Below are positions 1-6,277 of a stretch of DNA of 42,455 nt, in pieces; the first letter of the stretch is position 1; each line of letters begins with the position of its first letter. The translations under genes were made by a program, and so were the position numbers. This stretch comes from Gammaproteobacteria bacterium (GTDB lineage Bacteria > Pseudomonadota > Gammaproteobacteria > DSM-16500). The notes under the pieces were generated by a model. That model saw only the letters and a list, made by a program, of their open reading frames with translations. It ran no database searches and had not been told where the DNA came from. Location of the stretch: NCBI GenBank assembly GCA_031291255.1, contig JARLJN010000086.1, positions 1 to 42,455 on the forward strand, read 5' to 3'.

Positions 1-37
1 TTTCTAAATGAGCATGTAACAAATCGGTGATCGACAT
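1..37 (-). CDS. 5' end of an unidentified gene (partial)
   Basis: An ATG at 37 on the minus strand opens a frame that runs off the left edge, giving only MSITDLLHAHLE. It is preceded by a good ribosome binding site (AAGGA, six bases before the ATG), which is why it is called a gene. It lies downstream of dnaG on the same strand, where gammaproteobacteria usually carry rpoD, but the twelve visible residues show no sigma-70 motif, so that identity is only a synteny guess. Confidence 0.5.
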   Translation of the reverse strand, partial: MSITDLLHAHLE

Positions 38-118
38 CTTCTTTCCTTAGAGTTCGAAGTTATGTCGATCTTTTTAAATAATTTCGCCAGAAAAGTCATC
101 AAATTTCGTGGGGATATT

Positions 119-167
119 TCAGTTCGCGAGACCGCGTAGCGCTTGGTCGTGGCGATCCAGTGCCATC
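119..167. repeat. Degenerate dispersed repeat between dnaG and the next gene
   Basis: The sequence resembles the common bacterial intergenic repeat built around GCGAG...CCGCGTAGCG...GTGGCGATCCAGTG. It is more GC-rich than its surroundings and contains a short palindrome around CCGCGTAGCG. Only one copy is present in the window, so calling it a repeat rests on resemblance to repeats known from other genomes. Confidence 0.45.
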
Positions 168-176
168 AACACAATA

Positions 177-1904
177 TTATTTTTTATTGGTGATGAGTTC
201 AGACAAAGTTTGTTTTTCTTCACTAGTCAAACCGCTGTGTGCTGCTTTCGAAATTAAATTTTCTATGGTTTGATCATACGCCATTTTATGTAAATTTTTT
301 ATGAGCCCAAGAAATTCTTGCGCTATACCATTTTCAGGTATCATGTGTTCCCATAACGCGAGTTTTGCAATTAATTTTTCTTCTTCTTCACCGCGCCAAC
401 GTTCTAATAACGAGCCTGTTGTTAGCTCAGGTGTCGTTTGTGCTTGTTGAACTAAACGTTGAAACAAATCAAATCCTTTAATCGATAATGATGGCAGTGG
501 TTCTTTGATAAGTTGTGCAAGTTCAGGTTGTTGTATTAACAGTGTCATTGCTAAGCGTAAAGCAGAAGGAGGGCGTGCTCGTAATGAAGCCGCAGGTTGT
601 TGTTGAGGTCGTGTTGTCGATTCAGCAGTAGGTTGTAATTGCGCGACATCCATGCGAACTTTTTTTGCGAGTTCTGCCATGAGCATTTGTTGAAAAATGC
701 CTTCAGGTAAATTTTTCATGAGGTCTGTCGCTAATTTTACAAAACGTGCGCGACCATCAGTACTCATCATGTCAGTTTGTGTTGCAAGCGTTTGAAAAAA
801 ATAATCAGAAATAGTGAGTGATTTCTGCATACGTTGTTCAAACAGTTCTTTACCTTCTTTACGTACCAAAGAATCTGGATCTTCACCTTCGGGTAAAAAC
901 ATAAAACGTACTTGCACGCCGTCATGCATGAGAGGTAATGTCACTTGTAATGCACGCCATGCTGCACTGCGGCCGGCTTGGTCACCATCAAAACAAAAAA
1001 TAATTTCAGAAGTGTGTTTAAATAATCTTTCTAAGTGACTGCTGGATGTTGCTGTGCCTAATGTTGCTACTGCGTAGGTAATGTCATTTTGAAAGAGTGC
1101 AATGACATCCATGTAACCTTCTACTACGATGACGCGAGCGAGCTGGCGATGGGCTTGTAATGCTTGAAATAAGCCATAAAGTTCATGACCTTTTTGAAAG
1201 ATAGGTGTTTCAGGAGAGTTTAAATATTTAGGCTCACCTTGATCTATGATGCGTCCACCAAAACCGATGACACGCCCGCGTCTATCGCGTATAGGAAACA
1301 TAATGCGGTCACGAAAACGATCATAAAAACCGCCGTCATCTTTTTTAATTAACATGCCTGCATCGAATAGTTGTTGTTTGTGTGCAGGAGCGCTTTGTAA
1401 AATATGATCCCAGCCTGGCGGTGCAAAACCAATTTCAAATGTTTTTGCAATTTCGCCAGAGACACCGCGATGTTTTAAATACTCCACAACACGAGAAGCT
1501 TGTGCATGTTGTCTTAATTGATTTTGATAAAACTTAGCGGCCTCTTCTAAAGTTTCATACAGTGATTGTTGTGCGATTTTTTTCTCAGGACGCTGTGCGG
1601 CTGTGCGTGGTATTTCCATACCTGCTTGACTGGCCAGTGTTTCAATGGCTTCAGGAAAAGATAAACGGTCATATTGCATTAAGAAATCAATTGCGTTGCC
1701 GTGCGCGCCACAGCCAAAGCAATAATAAAATTGTTTTGTTTGGCTGACAGAAAAGGATGCGCTTTTTTCATTGTGAAAGGGGCAACAAGCAAAAAAATTA
1801 CTGCCAGTTTTTTTACGCAAAGTTACACGTGAATCAACTAAATCCACGAGTTCAATGCGGTTAAGAAGTAATTCTATAAAATCTCTAGGAATATGCTCGG
1901 TCAT
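177..1904 (-). CDS. dnaG: DNA primase DnaG
   Basis: DnaG makes the RNA primers for chromosomal replication and works with the DnaB helicase at the fork. The N-terminal CHC2 zinc domain is clear (ACCPFHNEK and YYCFGCGAHGNA, about residues 40-70). The TOPRIM core follows, with VVEGYMD and CFDGDQAG supplying the acidic metal ligands. The C-terminal third is the weakly conserved helicase-binding region. The open frame extends to a TTG at 1919, but the ATG at 1904 aligns with the family start (TEHIPRDFI) and has GGAAAA just upstream, giving 575 residues, a normal length. It is the third gene of an rpsU-yqeY-dnaG cluster, separated from yqeY by about 350 bases of repeats, so it may depend on readthrough or on a promoter of its own that I could not identify. 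Confidence 0.97.
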   Translation of the reverse strand: MTEHIPRDFIELLLNRIELVDLVDSRVTLRKKTGSNFFACCPFHNEKSASFSVSQTKQFYYCFGCGAHGNAIDFLMQYDRLSFPEAIETLASQAGMEIPRTAAQRPEKKIAQQSLYETLEEAAKFYQNQLRQHAQASRVVEYLKHRGVSGEIAKTFEIGFAPPGWDHILQSAPAHKQQLFDAGMLIKKDDGGFYDRFRDRIMFPIRDRRGRVIGFGGRIIDQGEPKYLNSPETPIFQKGHELYGLFQALQAHRQLARVIVVEGYMDVIALFQNDITYAVATLGTATSSSHLERLFKHTSEIIFCFDGDQAGRSAAWRALQVTLPLMHDGVQVRFMFLPEGEDPDSLVRKEGKELFEQRMQKSLTISDYFFQTLATQTDMMSTDGRARFVKLATDLMKNLPEGIFQQMLMAELAKKVRMDVAQLQPTAESTTRPQQQPAASLRARPPSALRLAMTLLIQQPELAQLIKEPLPSLSIKGFDLFQRLVQQAQTTPELTTGSLLERWRGEEEEKLIAKLALWEHMIPENGIAQEFLGLIKNLHKMAYDQTIENLISKAAHSGLTSEEKQTLSELITNKK

Positions 1905-1935
1905 TGTATGGTTTTCCAAGCGTTAAGTAGTGAAG

Positions 1936-2245
1936 GAAGTTTTAGCCCTCCTCTCCCCAGCCCTCTCCTCCCACATAAAGCGTGGGAAGAGAGGGGGGCG
2001 TTCTTCTTAAGAGTTGTTTCATACCATCCTCTTCCCAACCCTCTACTCTTGCATATCATATAAGGCGTGGGAAGAGAGGGGGGCGTTCATCTTAAGAGTT
2101 GTTTCATACCATCCTCTTCCTAACCCTCTACTCTTGCATAAAGCGTGGGAAGAGAGGGGGCGTTCATCTTAAGAGTTGCTTCATACCATCCCCTCCCTTC
2201 CAGCGTTTTTTGCTGGAGGGGAGGGCTAGGGAGGGGAGGTCAAAA
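1936..2245. repeat. Family C repeat cluster upstream of dnaG, with tandem copies
   Basis: This fills the gap of more than 300 bases between yqeY and dnaG; no gene was seen in it. The first 70 bases (1936-2005) closely match 11333-11402 and carry a palindrome pairing CCCTCTCCTCCCA with TGGGAAGAGAGGG. A unit beginning CGTGGGAAGAGAGGGG then recurs at 1981, 2066 and 2144, spaced 85 and 78 bases apart, each copy including TTAAGAGTTG and TTCATACCATC. The segment ends in another strong hairpin at 2190-2225. Confidence 0.85.
2190..2225. terminator. Strong hairpin, possible terminator or attenuator ahead of dnaG
   Basis: CCCTCCC-T-TCCAGC pairs with GCTGGA-G-GGGAGGG around a short T-rich loop. It lies just past the yqeY stop on the minus strand. 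No clean T tract follows, so it may be an attenuator or simply part of the repeat rather than an intrinsic terminator. Confidence 0.45.
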
Positions 2246-2256
2246 TTTTTTTTATA

Positions 2257-2709
2257 CTAGGACAAACGTTCTTTTACTTTATTACTGACTGTTGCAACAT
2301 CAGCCCGACCTAATACTTTGGGCTTAATCATATTCATCACTTTACCCATATCCTTTACAGAAGACGCGCCAGATTCTTGAATAGCGTCTTGAATAAGGGT
2401 ATCAATTTCAGCGGAGCTTAATTGTGTGGGCAGGTATTCTTGGATAATGACGATCTCAGAAGCTTCTTTATCAGCAAGGTCTTGCCTATTCCCTGTTTCA
2501 TAAAGCGCAATGGATTCGCGGCGCTGCTTAAGCATTTTATCGAGTATAGTGATGATGTGTTCGTCTGTTAAAACGATACGTTCATCAACTTCACGTTGTT
2601 TTATAGCGGCCAAGATAAGACGAATAGTAGCCAAGCGCTCTTTATCTTGAGCACGCATAGCATTCTTCATGTCTTCTTGGATGTGGCTTTTAATCGCTGA
2701 TTCATTCAT
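2257..2709 (-). CDS. yqeY: GatB/YqeY-family protein
   Basis: This 150-residue protein belongs to the YqeY family, related to the C-terminal tRNA-binding tail of GatB. Its exact role is not established; a link to aminoacyl-tRNA metabolism is assumed from that similarity. Recognisable stretches are the N-terminal DMKNAMRAQDKERLATIRL, the central QRRESIALYETGNRQDLA and EYLPTQLS, and the C-terminal KDMGKVMNMIKPKVLGRAD. The ATG at 2709 has only a weak upstream AAAGAG. The gene lies between rpsU and dnaG, a common arrangement, and is probably cotranscribed with rpsU (gap of about 90 bases). Confidence 0.93.
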   Translation of the reverse strand: MNESAIKSHIQEDMKNAMRAQDKERLATIRLILAAIKQREVDERIVLTDEHIITILDKMLKQRRESIALYETGNRQDLADKEASEIVIIQEYLPTQLSSAEIDTLIQDAIQESGASSVKDMGKVMNMIKPKVLGRADVATVSNKVKERLS

Positions 2710-2801
2710 GCGTATAAGCTCTTTATCTCAAGGTGTGGATAGACGTATTTTAAACCCCGTGTTCAGCTTAACAGCAAAATGCAGGGTTTTAAAAAAATCT
2801 G

Positions 2802-3023
2802 TTACTTGCGACGATCTCTTTCCATCGCAGTTTGTTCACGTACCAATTTCTTTTGGTAGCGTTTCACGGCAGATGCTTTCTTGCGCTTACGTTTCCAGGT
2901 AGGCTTTTCACAAAATTCGTGACGTCTTAGATCCGCAAGAATGCCAGCTTTTTCACACAGGCGTTTGAAACGGCGTAAACTAACTTCGAAGTTTTCATTT
3001 TCTTTAACACGTACAGTTGGCAT
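2802..3023 (-). CDS. rpsU: Small ribosomal subunit protein bS21
   Basis: bS21 is a component of the 30S platform near the anti-Shine-Dalgarno region and takes part in initiation. The sequence is typical: [19 protein letters not shown] at the start, CEKAGIL in the middle and a very basic tail ([17 protein letters not shown]). The open frame has an upstream extension of 14 residues, but the ATG at 3023 matches the family start and gives 73 residues against about 71 in E. coli. A GGAG lies 13 bases upstream, rather far. It heads the rpsU-yqeY-dnaG cluster and is divergent from tsaD, the usual gammaproteobacterial order. Confidence 0.97.
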   Translation of the reverse strand: MPTVRVKENENFEVSLRRFKRLCEKAGILADLRRHEFCEKPTWKRKRKKASAVKRYQKKLVREQTAMERDRRK

Positions 3024-3065
3024 ATTAAACACTTTACTCCAGCGACAATTTATGAAGAATGGCAA

Positions 3066-3094
3066 ATTCTAATGACTAATTGAGAGAAAAGCAA
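3066..3094 (-). promoter_or_regulatory. Predicted sigma-70 promoter of the rpsU cluster
   Basis: On the minus strand TTGCTT (3094-3089) and TAGAAT (3071-3066) are separated by exactly 17 bases and point at rpsU. The elements fall in the short divergent spacer, so they also overlap the leader of tsaD. Confidence 0.6.
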
Positions 3095-3100
3095 AAAATT

Positions 3101-4123
3101 ATGCGAGTTTTAGGAATTGAGACATCTTGTGATGAAACGGGCGCAGCTATTTATGACTCTGAAAAGGGTTTATTAGCTCACACTTTATACAGTCAGGTCG
3201 ATATGCATGCCGAGTACGGAGGTGTGGTGCCTGAGCTCGCCTCCAGAGATCATATCCGTAAAATCATACCCTTAGTTCATGCTGTCATCACGCAAGCGGA
3301 GTTAACGTCAGCTGATATTGATGGTGTTGCCTATACGGTAGGGCCAGGATTGGCAGGTGCTCTATTAGTTGGGGCAACAGTAGGCCGTAGTTTGGCTTTT
3401 GCCTGGAATGTGCCAGCTTTGGGGGTGCATCACATGGAAGGTCATCTGTTGGCACCCATGTTAGAACCCGATCCGCCAGAGTTTCCTTTTGTTGCTTTGT
3501 TGGTCTCGGGTGGTCATACGCAGCTCATTAAAGTAACAAGTATGGGTAATTACGAAATACTGGGAGAATCCCTAGACGATGCCGTAGGCGAGGCGTTTGA
3601 TAAAACGGCTAAGATGTTAGGCTTGGGTTATCCAGGAGGCGCAGCGTTGGCTAAATTAGCCGAGCAGGGGAATCCTGAGCGCTTTCACTTTCCTCGCCCT
3701 ATGGTGGACAGGCCAGGTTTGGATTTTAGTTTTAGCGGGTTAAAAACATTTGCTGTGAATACGGCTGCCGCTCATGAGTTAGATGAGCAAACTCGTGCTG
3801 ATATCGCGTGTGCTTTTCAGATAGCTGTTGTGGAAACGCTAATCATAAAATGCAGACGAGCATTGCGGCTAACCGGTTTAAAGCGTTTGGTGGTGGCCGG
3901 CGGTGTGGGTGCGAATCGTATGTTACGCGAACATTTAGCGGAAGCGATGGGAAAAGAGGGTGCTATTGTTTATTTTCCTCGTCATGAATTTTGTACGGAT
4001 AATGGAGCCATGATTGCCTACGTGGGTTGTCAGCGATTATTAGCAGGAGAGCAAAGTGATTTGGCTGTCCGCGTATTTCCACGCTGGGATTTGGAGGATT
4101 ACTCGCTACGAAACCCAACGTAA
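3101..4123 (+). CDS. tsaD: tRNA N6-adenosine threonylcarbamoyltransferase TsaD
   Basis: TsaD transfers the threonylcarbamoyl group to A37 of ANN-decoding tRNAs, together with TsaB, TsaE (encoded at 11514) and TsaC. It is an ASKHA-fold protein. Visible hallmarks are [13 protein letters not shown] at the N-terminus, the metal-binding HHMEGHL, SGGHTQL, the [14 protein letters not shown] loop, FSFSGLKT and GGVGAN. The frame reaches back to a TTG at 3080, but the ATG at 3101 puts [12 protein letters not shown] at the usual start, giving 340 residues. The last four codons (RNPT) and the stop lie inside a family B palindromic repeat, so the original C-terminus appears to have been replaced or trimmed there. 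It is convergent with plsY. Confidence 0.97.
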   Translation: MRVLGIETSCDETGAAIYDSEKGLLAHTLYSQVDMHAEYGGVVPELASRDHIRKIIPLVHAVITQAELTSADIDGVAYTVGPGLAGALLVGATVGRSLAFAWNVPALGVHHMEGHLLAPMLEPDPPEFPFVALLVSGGHTQLIKVTSMGNYEILGESLDDAVGEAFDKTAKMLGLGYPGGAALAKLAEQGNPERFHFPRPMVDRPGLDFSFSGLKTFAVNTAAAHELDEQTRADIACAFQIAVVETLIIKCRRALRLTGLKRLVVAGGVGANRMLREHLAEAMGKEGAIVYFPRHEFCTDNGAMIAYVGCQRLLAGEQSDLAVRVFPRWDLEDYSLRNPT

Positions 4124-4165
4124 TGTTATGTTGGGTTTCGTAAGAAGCACTCAACCCAACCTACG
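4106..4165. repeat. Family B palindromic repeat at the tsaD/plsY junction
   Basis: TACGAAACCCAAC (4106-4118) is followed by GTTGGGTTTCGTA and then by AAGCACTCAACCCAACCTAC. The right part is nearly identical to the right arm of 16221-16300. The element fills the space between two convergent genes, could form a bidirectional terminator hairpin, and overlaps the tsaD stop codon. Confidence 0.85.
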
Positions 4166-4167
4166 CA

Positions 4168-4779
4168 TTATGGTGACTTTTTCTTTTTCCCTATCTTATC
4201 TTCTTTGCCTGCAATCAAATTTTGAATGTTACGTTTATGTCTATAAATTAAAAGCACAGCCATGATGCTGGTCATGATGGTGTAATCTAAATTTGTAAAA
4301 TGCGCAGCAAAAATGGGAGCAACTAAGGCAGCGATGAGCGCTGACAACGAGGAGTAACGAAAGACAACGGCTATGAGTAACCATGTGAGTGCGATGGAGA
4401 GTCCTAGCGGCCATGACAGTGCTGCAAGACATCCGAATGCGGTTGCAACACCTTTGCCGCCTTTGAATTTAAAAAAGACGGGATAAAGATGACCTATAAA
4501 GGCCGCGAATGCTACACATGCGAGTGTGAGCTCATCAAATCCTAATGATTTTGCAATCAGCACAGGGATTACACCTTTGAGTACGTCGCACACCAGTGTG
4601 ATGATGGCTGCTTTTTTACCGCCAAAACGTAACACGTTTGTTGCGCCAGGATTGCCTGAGCCTTGTGAGCGTGGATCAGGAAGCCCCATGATTTTGCAGG
4701 TGATAACGGCGCTAGAGAATGAACCTATACAGTAGGCAAATAGGCTTGAAAGAACGATTATCCAGTAAGTTGTTTGCAT
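4168..4779 (-). CDS. plsY: Glycerol-3-phosphate acyltransferase PlsY
   Basis: PlsY is an inner-membrane enzyme that moves an acyl group from acyl-phosphate to glycerol-3-phosphate, the first step of phospholipid synthesis. The 203 residues form several membrane helices. The three family motifs are visible: IGSFSSAVITCK near residue 18, GSGNPGATNVLR near 40 and FKGGKGVATAFG near 103. The C-terminal tail is lysine-rich (KEDKIGKKKKSP) and presumably cytoplasmic. The ATG at 4779 has a weak ribosome binding site. Head-to-head with orn, tail-to-tail with tsaD. Confidence 0.95.
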   Translation of the reverse strand: MQTTYWIIVLSSLFAYCIGSFSSAVITCKIMGLPDPRSQGSGNPGATNVLRFGGKKAAIITLVCDVLKGVIPVLIAKSLGFDELTLACVAFAAFIGHLYPVFFKFKGGKGVATAFGCLAALSWPLGLSIALTWLLIAVVFRYSSLSALIAALVAPIFAAHFTNLDYTIMTSIMAVLLIYRHKRNIQNLIAGKEDKIGKKKKSP

Positions 4780-4868
4780 GGGCTGCTCATAAAATTTTAA
4801 TATTGAATTCTAATACGTATAGTGTGCTGTTAGAATAGTTATTTGCTAGGTCAATAGGATATACACAT

Positions 4869-5426
4869 ATGTCAGTTAACCCAAATAATTTAATCTGGAT
4901 CGATTTAGAAATGACCGGGTTGGATCCTCAGAAAGAACGTATCATCGAAATTGCAACCATCGTGACAGATAATAATTTAAATGTGTTAGCTGAAGGCCCT
5001 GTGTTTGCAATACATCAATCGAATGAGTTGATTGCAGAGATGGATAGCTGGAATACGCGACAACATAATGGATCAGGTTTAGTGAAGCGTGTTGTTGAAA
5101 GTAAAGTTACAGAAGCAGAAGCAGAAGCGGCCACTATAGAATTTTTAAAGCAATATGTACCTGCTGGCAAATCACCTATGTGCGGAAATAGCGTGCATCA
5201 AGACAGACGTTTTCTTTGCAACTATATGCCAGCATTAGAACGCTTTTTTCATTATCGATTATTGGATGTGAGTACGTTAAAAGAATTAAGCGCGCGTTGG
5301 GCGCCGCGTATTGCGGGTGGTTTCAGTAAAGAGTCTAAGCATTTAGCGTTAAGTGATATTCGTGATTCAATCGCTGAGCTTAAATATTATCGAGAGAATC
5401 TTTTTAATCCGAATATATTTACTTAA
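4869..5426 (+). CDS. orn: Oligoribonuclease Orn
   Basis: Orn is the DEDDh 3'-5' exoribonuclease that degrades di- and short oligonucleotides, including pGpG from cyclic-di-GMP breakdown. All acidic residues can be placed: [12 protein letters not shown] (D and E of motif I), [13 protein letters not shown] (motif II) and [10 protein letters not shown] (motif III with its His and Asp). The length of 185 residues is normal. The ATG at 4869 is preceded by AGGAT eight bases upstream. The gene is divergent from plsY. Confidence 0.97.
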   Translation: MSVNPNNLIWIDLEMTGLDPQKERIIEIATIVTDNNLNVLAEGPVFAIHQSNELIAEMDSWNTRQHNGSGLVKRVVESKVTEAEAEAATIEFLKQYVPAGKSPMCGNSVHQDRRFLCNYMPALERFFHYRLLDVSTLKELSARWAPRIAGGFSKESKHLALSDIRDSIAELKYYRENLFNPNIFT

Positions 5427-5470
5427 TTGATACGTGAGATAACAAAAATATTTCCGTATTTCTTTTCATT

Positions 5471-5555
5471 TGTAGCGTGGACAAAGGCGTTCTATGCCGT
5501 GTCCGCGATGTTTGCCTCATTCATTCCCGGATTCGCTGCGCTTAATCCGGGCTAC
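5471..5555. repeat. Family A repeat copy 1
   Basis: The copy starts TGTAGCGTGGACAAAGGCG, has GTGTCCGCGATG in the middle and ends ATTCCCGGATTCGCTGCGC...TCCGGGCTAC. It holds two hairpins in series (GCGTGGACA/TGTCCGCG and CCCGGATT/AATCCGGG). It sits between the convergent orn and the orphan gene at 5565. Other copies or fragments are at 11448, 15168, 17047 and 38248. Confidence 0.88.
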
Positions 5556-5564
5556 GAGTGTCAG

Positions 5565-6035
5565 TTACGATCTCTGGGATGGTTGATAGGTGCTAGTGTC
5601 TCTCAGTGCTTCATAGCTATTACAAGTTGCTGAAATATTTTCTTTAAGGGCTATAACAGCGTCTTGAATGTCTTCAGTAATTTCTTTTTTATAGAGAGGA
5701 TTGACTACCACAGTATGATGCAGTCTATGGACAGCATTTTTTAATTCATTGAGTTTGTCAGTCATGTCAGTAGAGCTTTTATTATCTTCTTTTACCAATT
5801 GATAAAAAATTTCGAAAGCAACATTAAATTTCTTATGATTAGGATGTATCTCGTATTTGATAGTGACTATGATTAATTGCCCTGAGGAAAAGAGATTTTT
5901 TAAAAGGCTTACCTTAGTGCTCGATCTTGATACGGCATAATTGACCGCATCAATTAAGTCATCGCTGGCATCCAAAAATGCTTTTTCGCAATGATGAATA
6001 ATTTTTGGATTAGCTGTTTCTTTGGGATGACCCAT
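5565..6035 (-). CDS. Orphan protein, 156 residues
   Basis: I do not recognise a family. The start at 6035 (MGHPKETANP) is chosen because GAGGAG lies seven bases upstream; the frame could extend six codons to a TTG at 6053, but then the ribosome binding site would be inside the gene. There is no signal peptide or obvious membrane segment. The sequence looks mostly helical and is rich in Lys, Asn and Ser, with a run of possible amphipathic helices around DMTDKLNELKNAVHRLHHT. A TATAAT lies about 35 bases upstream on the minus strand, next to a hairpin (AGAC-C-ACA...TGT-GGA-GTCT near 6073-6101). With large orphan genes nearby it could be a small secreted protein, but nothing in it proves that. 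Confidence 0.6.
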   Translation of the reverse strand: MGHPKETANPKIIHHCEKAFLDASDDLIDAVNYAVSRSSTKVSLLKNLFSSGQLIIVTIKYEIHPNHKKFNVAFEIFYQLVKEDNKSSTDMTDKLNELKNAVHRLHHTVVVNPLYKKEITEDIQDAVIALKENISATCNSYEALRDTSTYQPSQRS

Positions 6036-6211
6036 AGCCCTGCTCCTCAGCAAGCTGCACCTGTTTAATTATAGACCACATTTTTTGAAAGTGTGGAGTC
6101 TATGAGATTAAAAAAAAGATATTTTTAAAAACCATCTATATCTAACTTATTGAATATTATATGTATTATTTATATTGGCCCGGAATTAAGGGCAGCATAA
6201 ACCCCAGTTTT

Positions 6212-6243
6212 CTTAAGATTTGCTTAAGGCTTGTCTATATACT
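6212..6243 (+). promoter_or_regulatory. PmrA-type box and -10 element upstream of the 932-residue protein
   Basis: CTTAAG (6212-6217), five bases, CTTAAG (6223-6228), then nine bases and TATACT (6238-6243). The CTTAAK-N5-CTTAAK direct repeat placed where a -35 would be is the known binding site of PmrA/BasR-type response regulators. The same layout recurs at 26430-26462. Confidence 0.65.
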
Positions 6244-6277
6244 GCATTCAGTACATTTTACGGTTAGGGGAATTATT

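Noticed and set aside
1981..2192. Regular repeat units that might suggest a CRISPR array
   Set aside because: Units are 78-85 bases and nearly identical along their whole length, with no unique spacers, and no cas genes are near.
2710..2801. Terminator between rpsU and yqeY
   Set aside because: AAACCC and GGGTTT can pair, but the loop is about 26 bases and there is no T tract; too weak to list.
3080..3100. TTG start giving tsaD seven more residues
   Set aside because: The ATG at 3101 matches the conserved family start and the extra residues are not conserved.
5427..5633. Open frame directly after orn
   Set aside because: It consists mostly of the family A repeat and the antisense of the orphan gene at 5565; no ribosome binding site.
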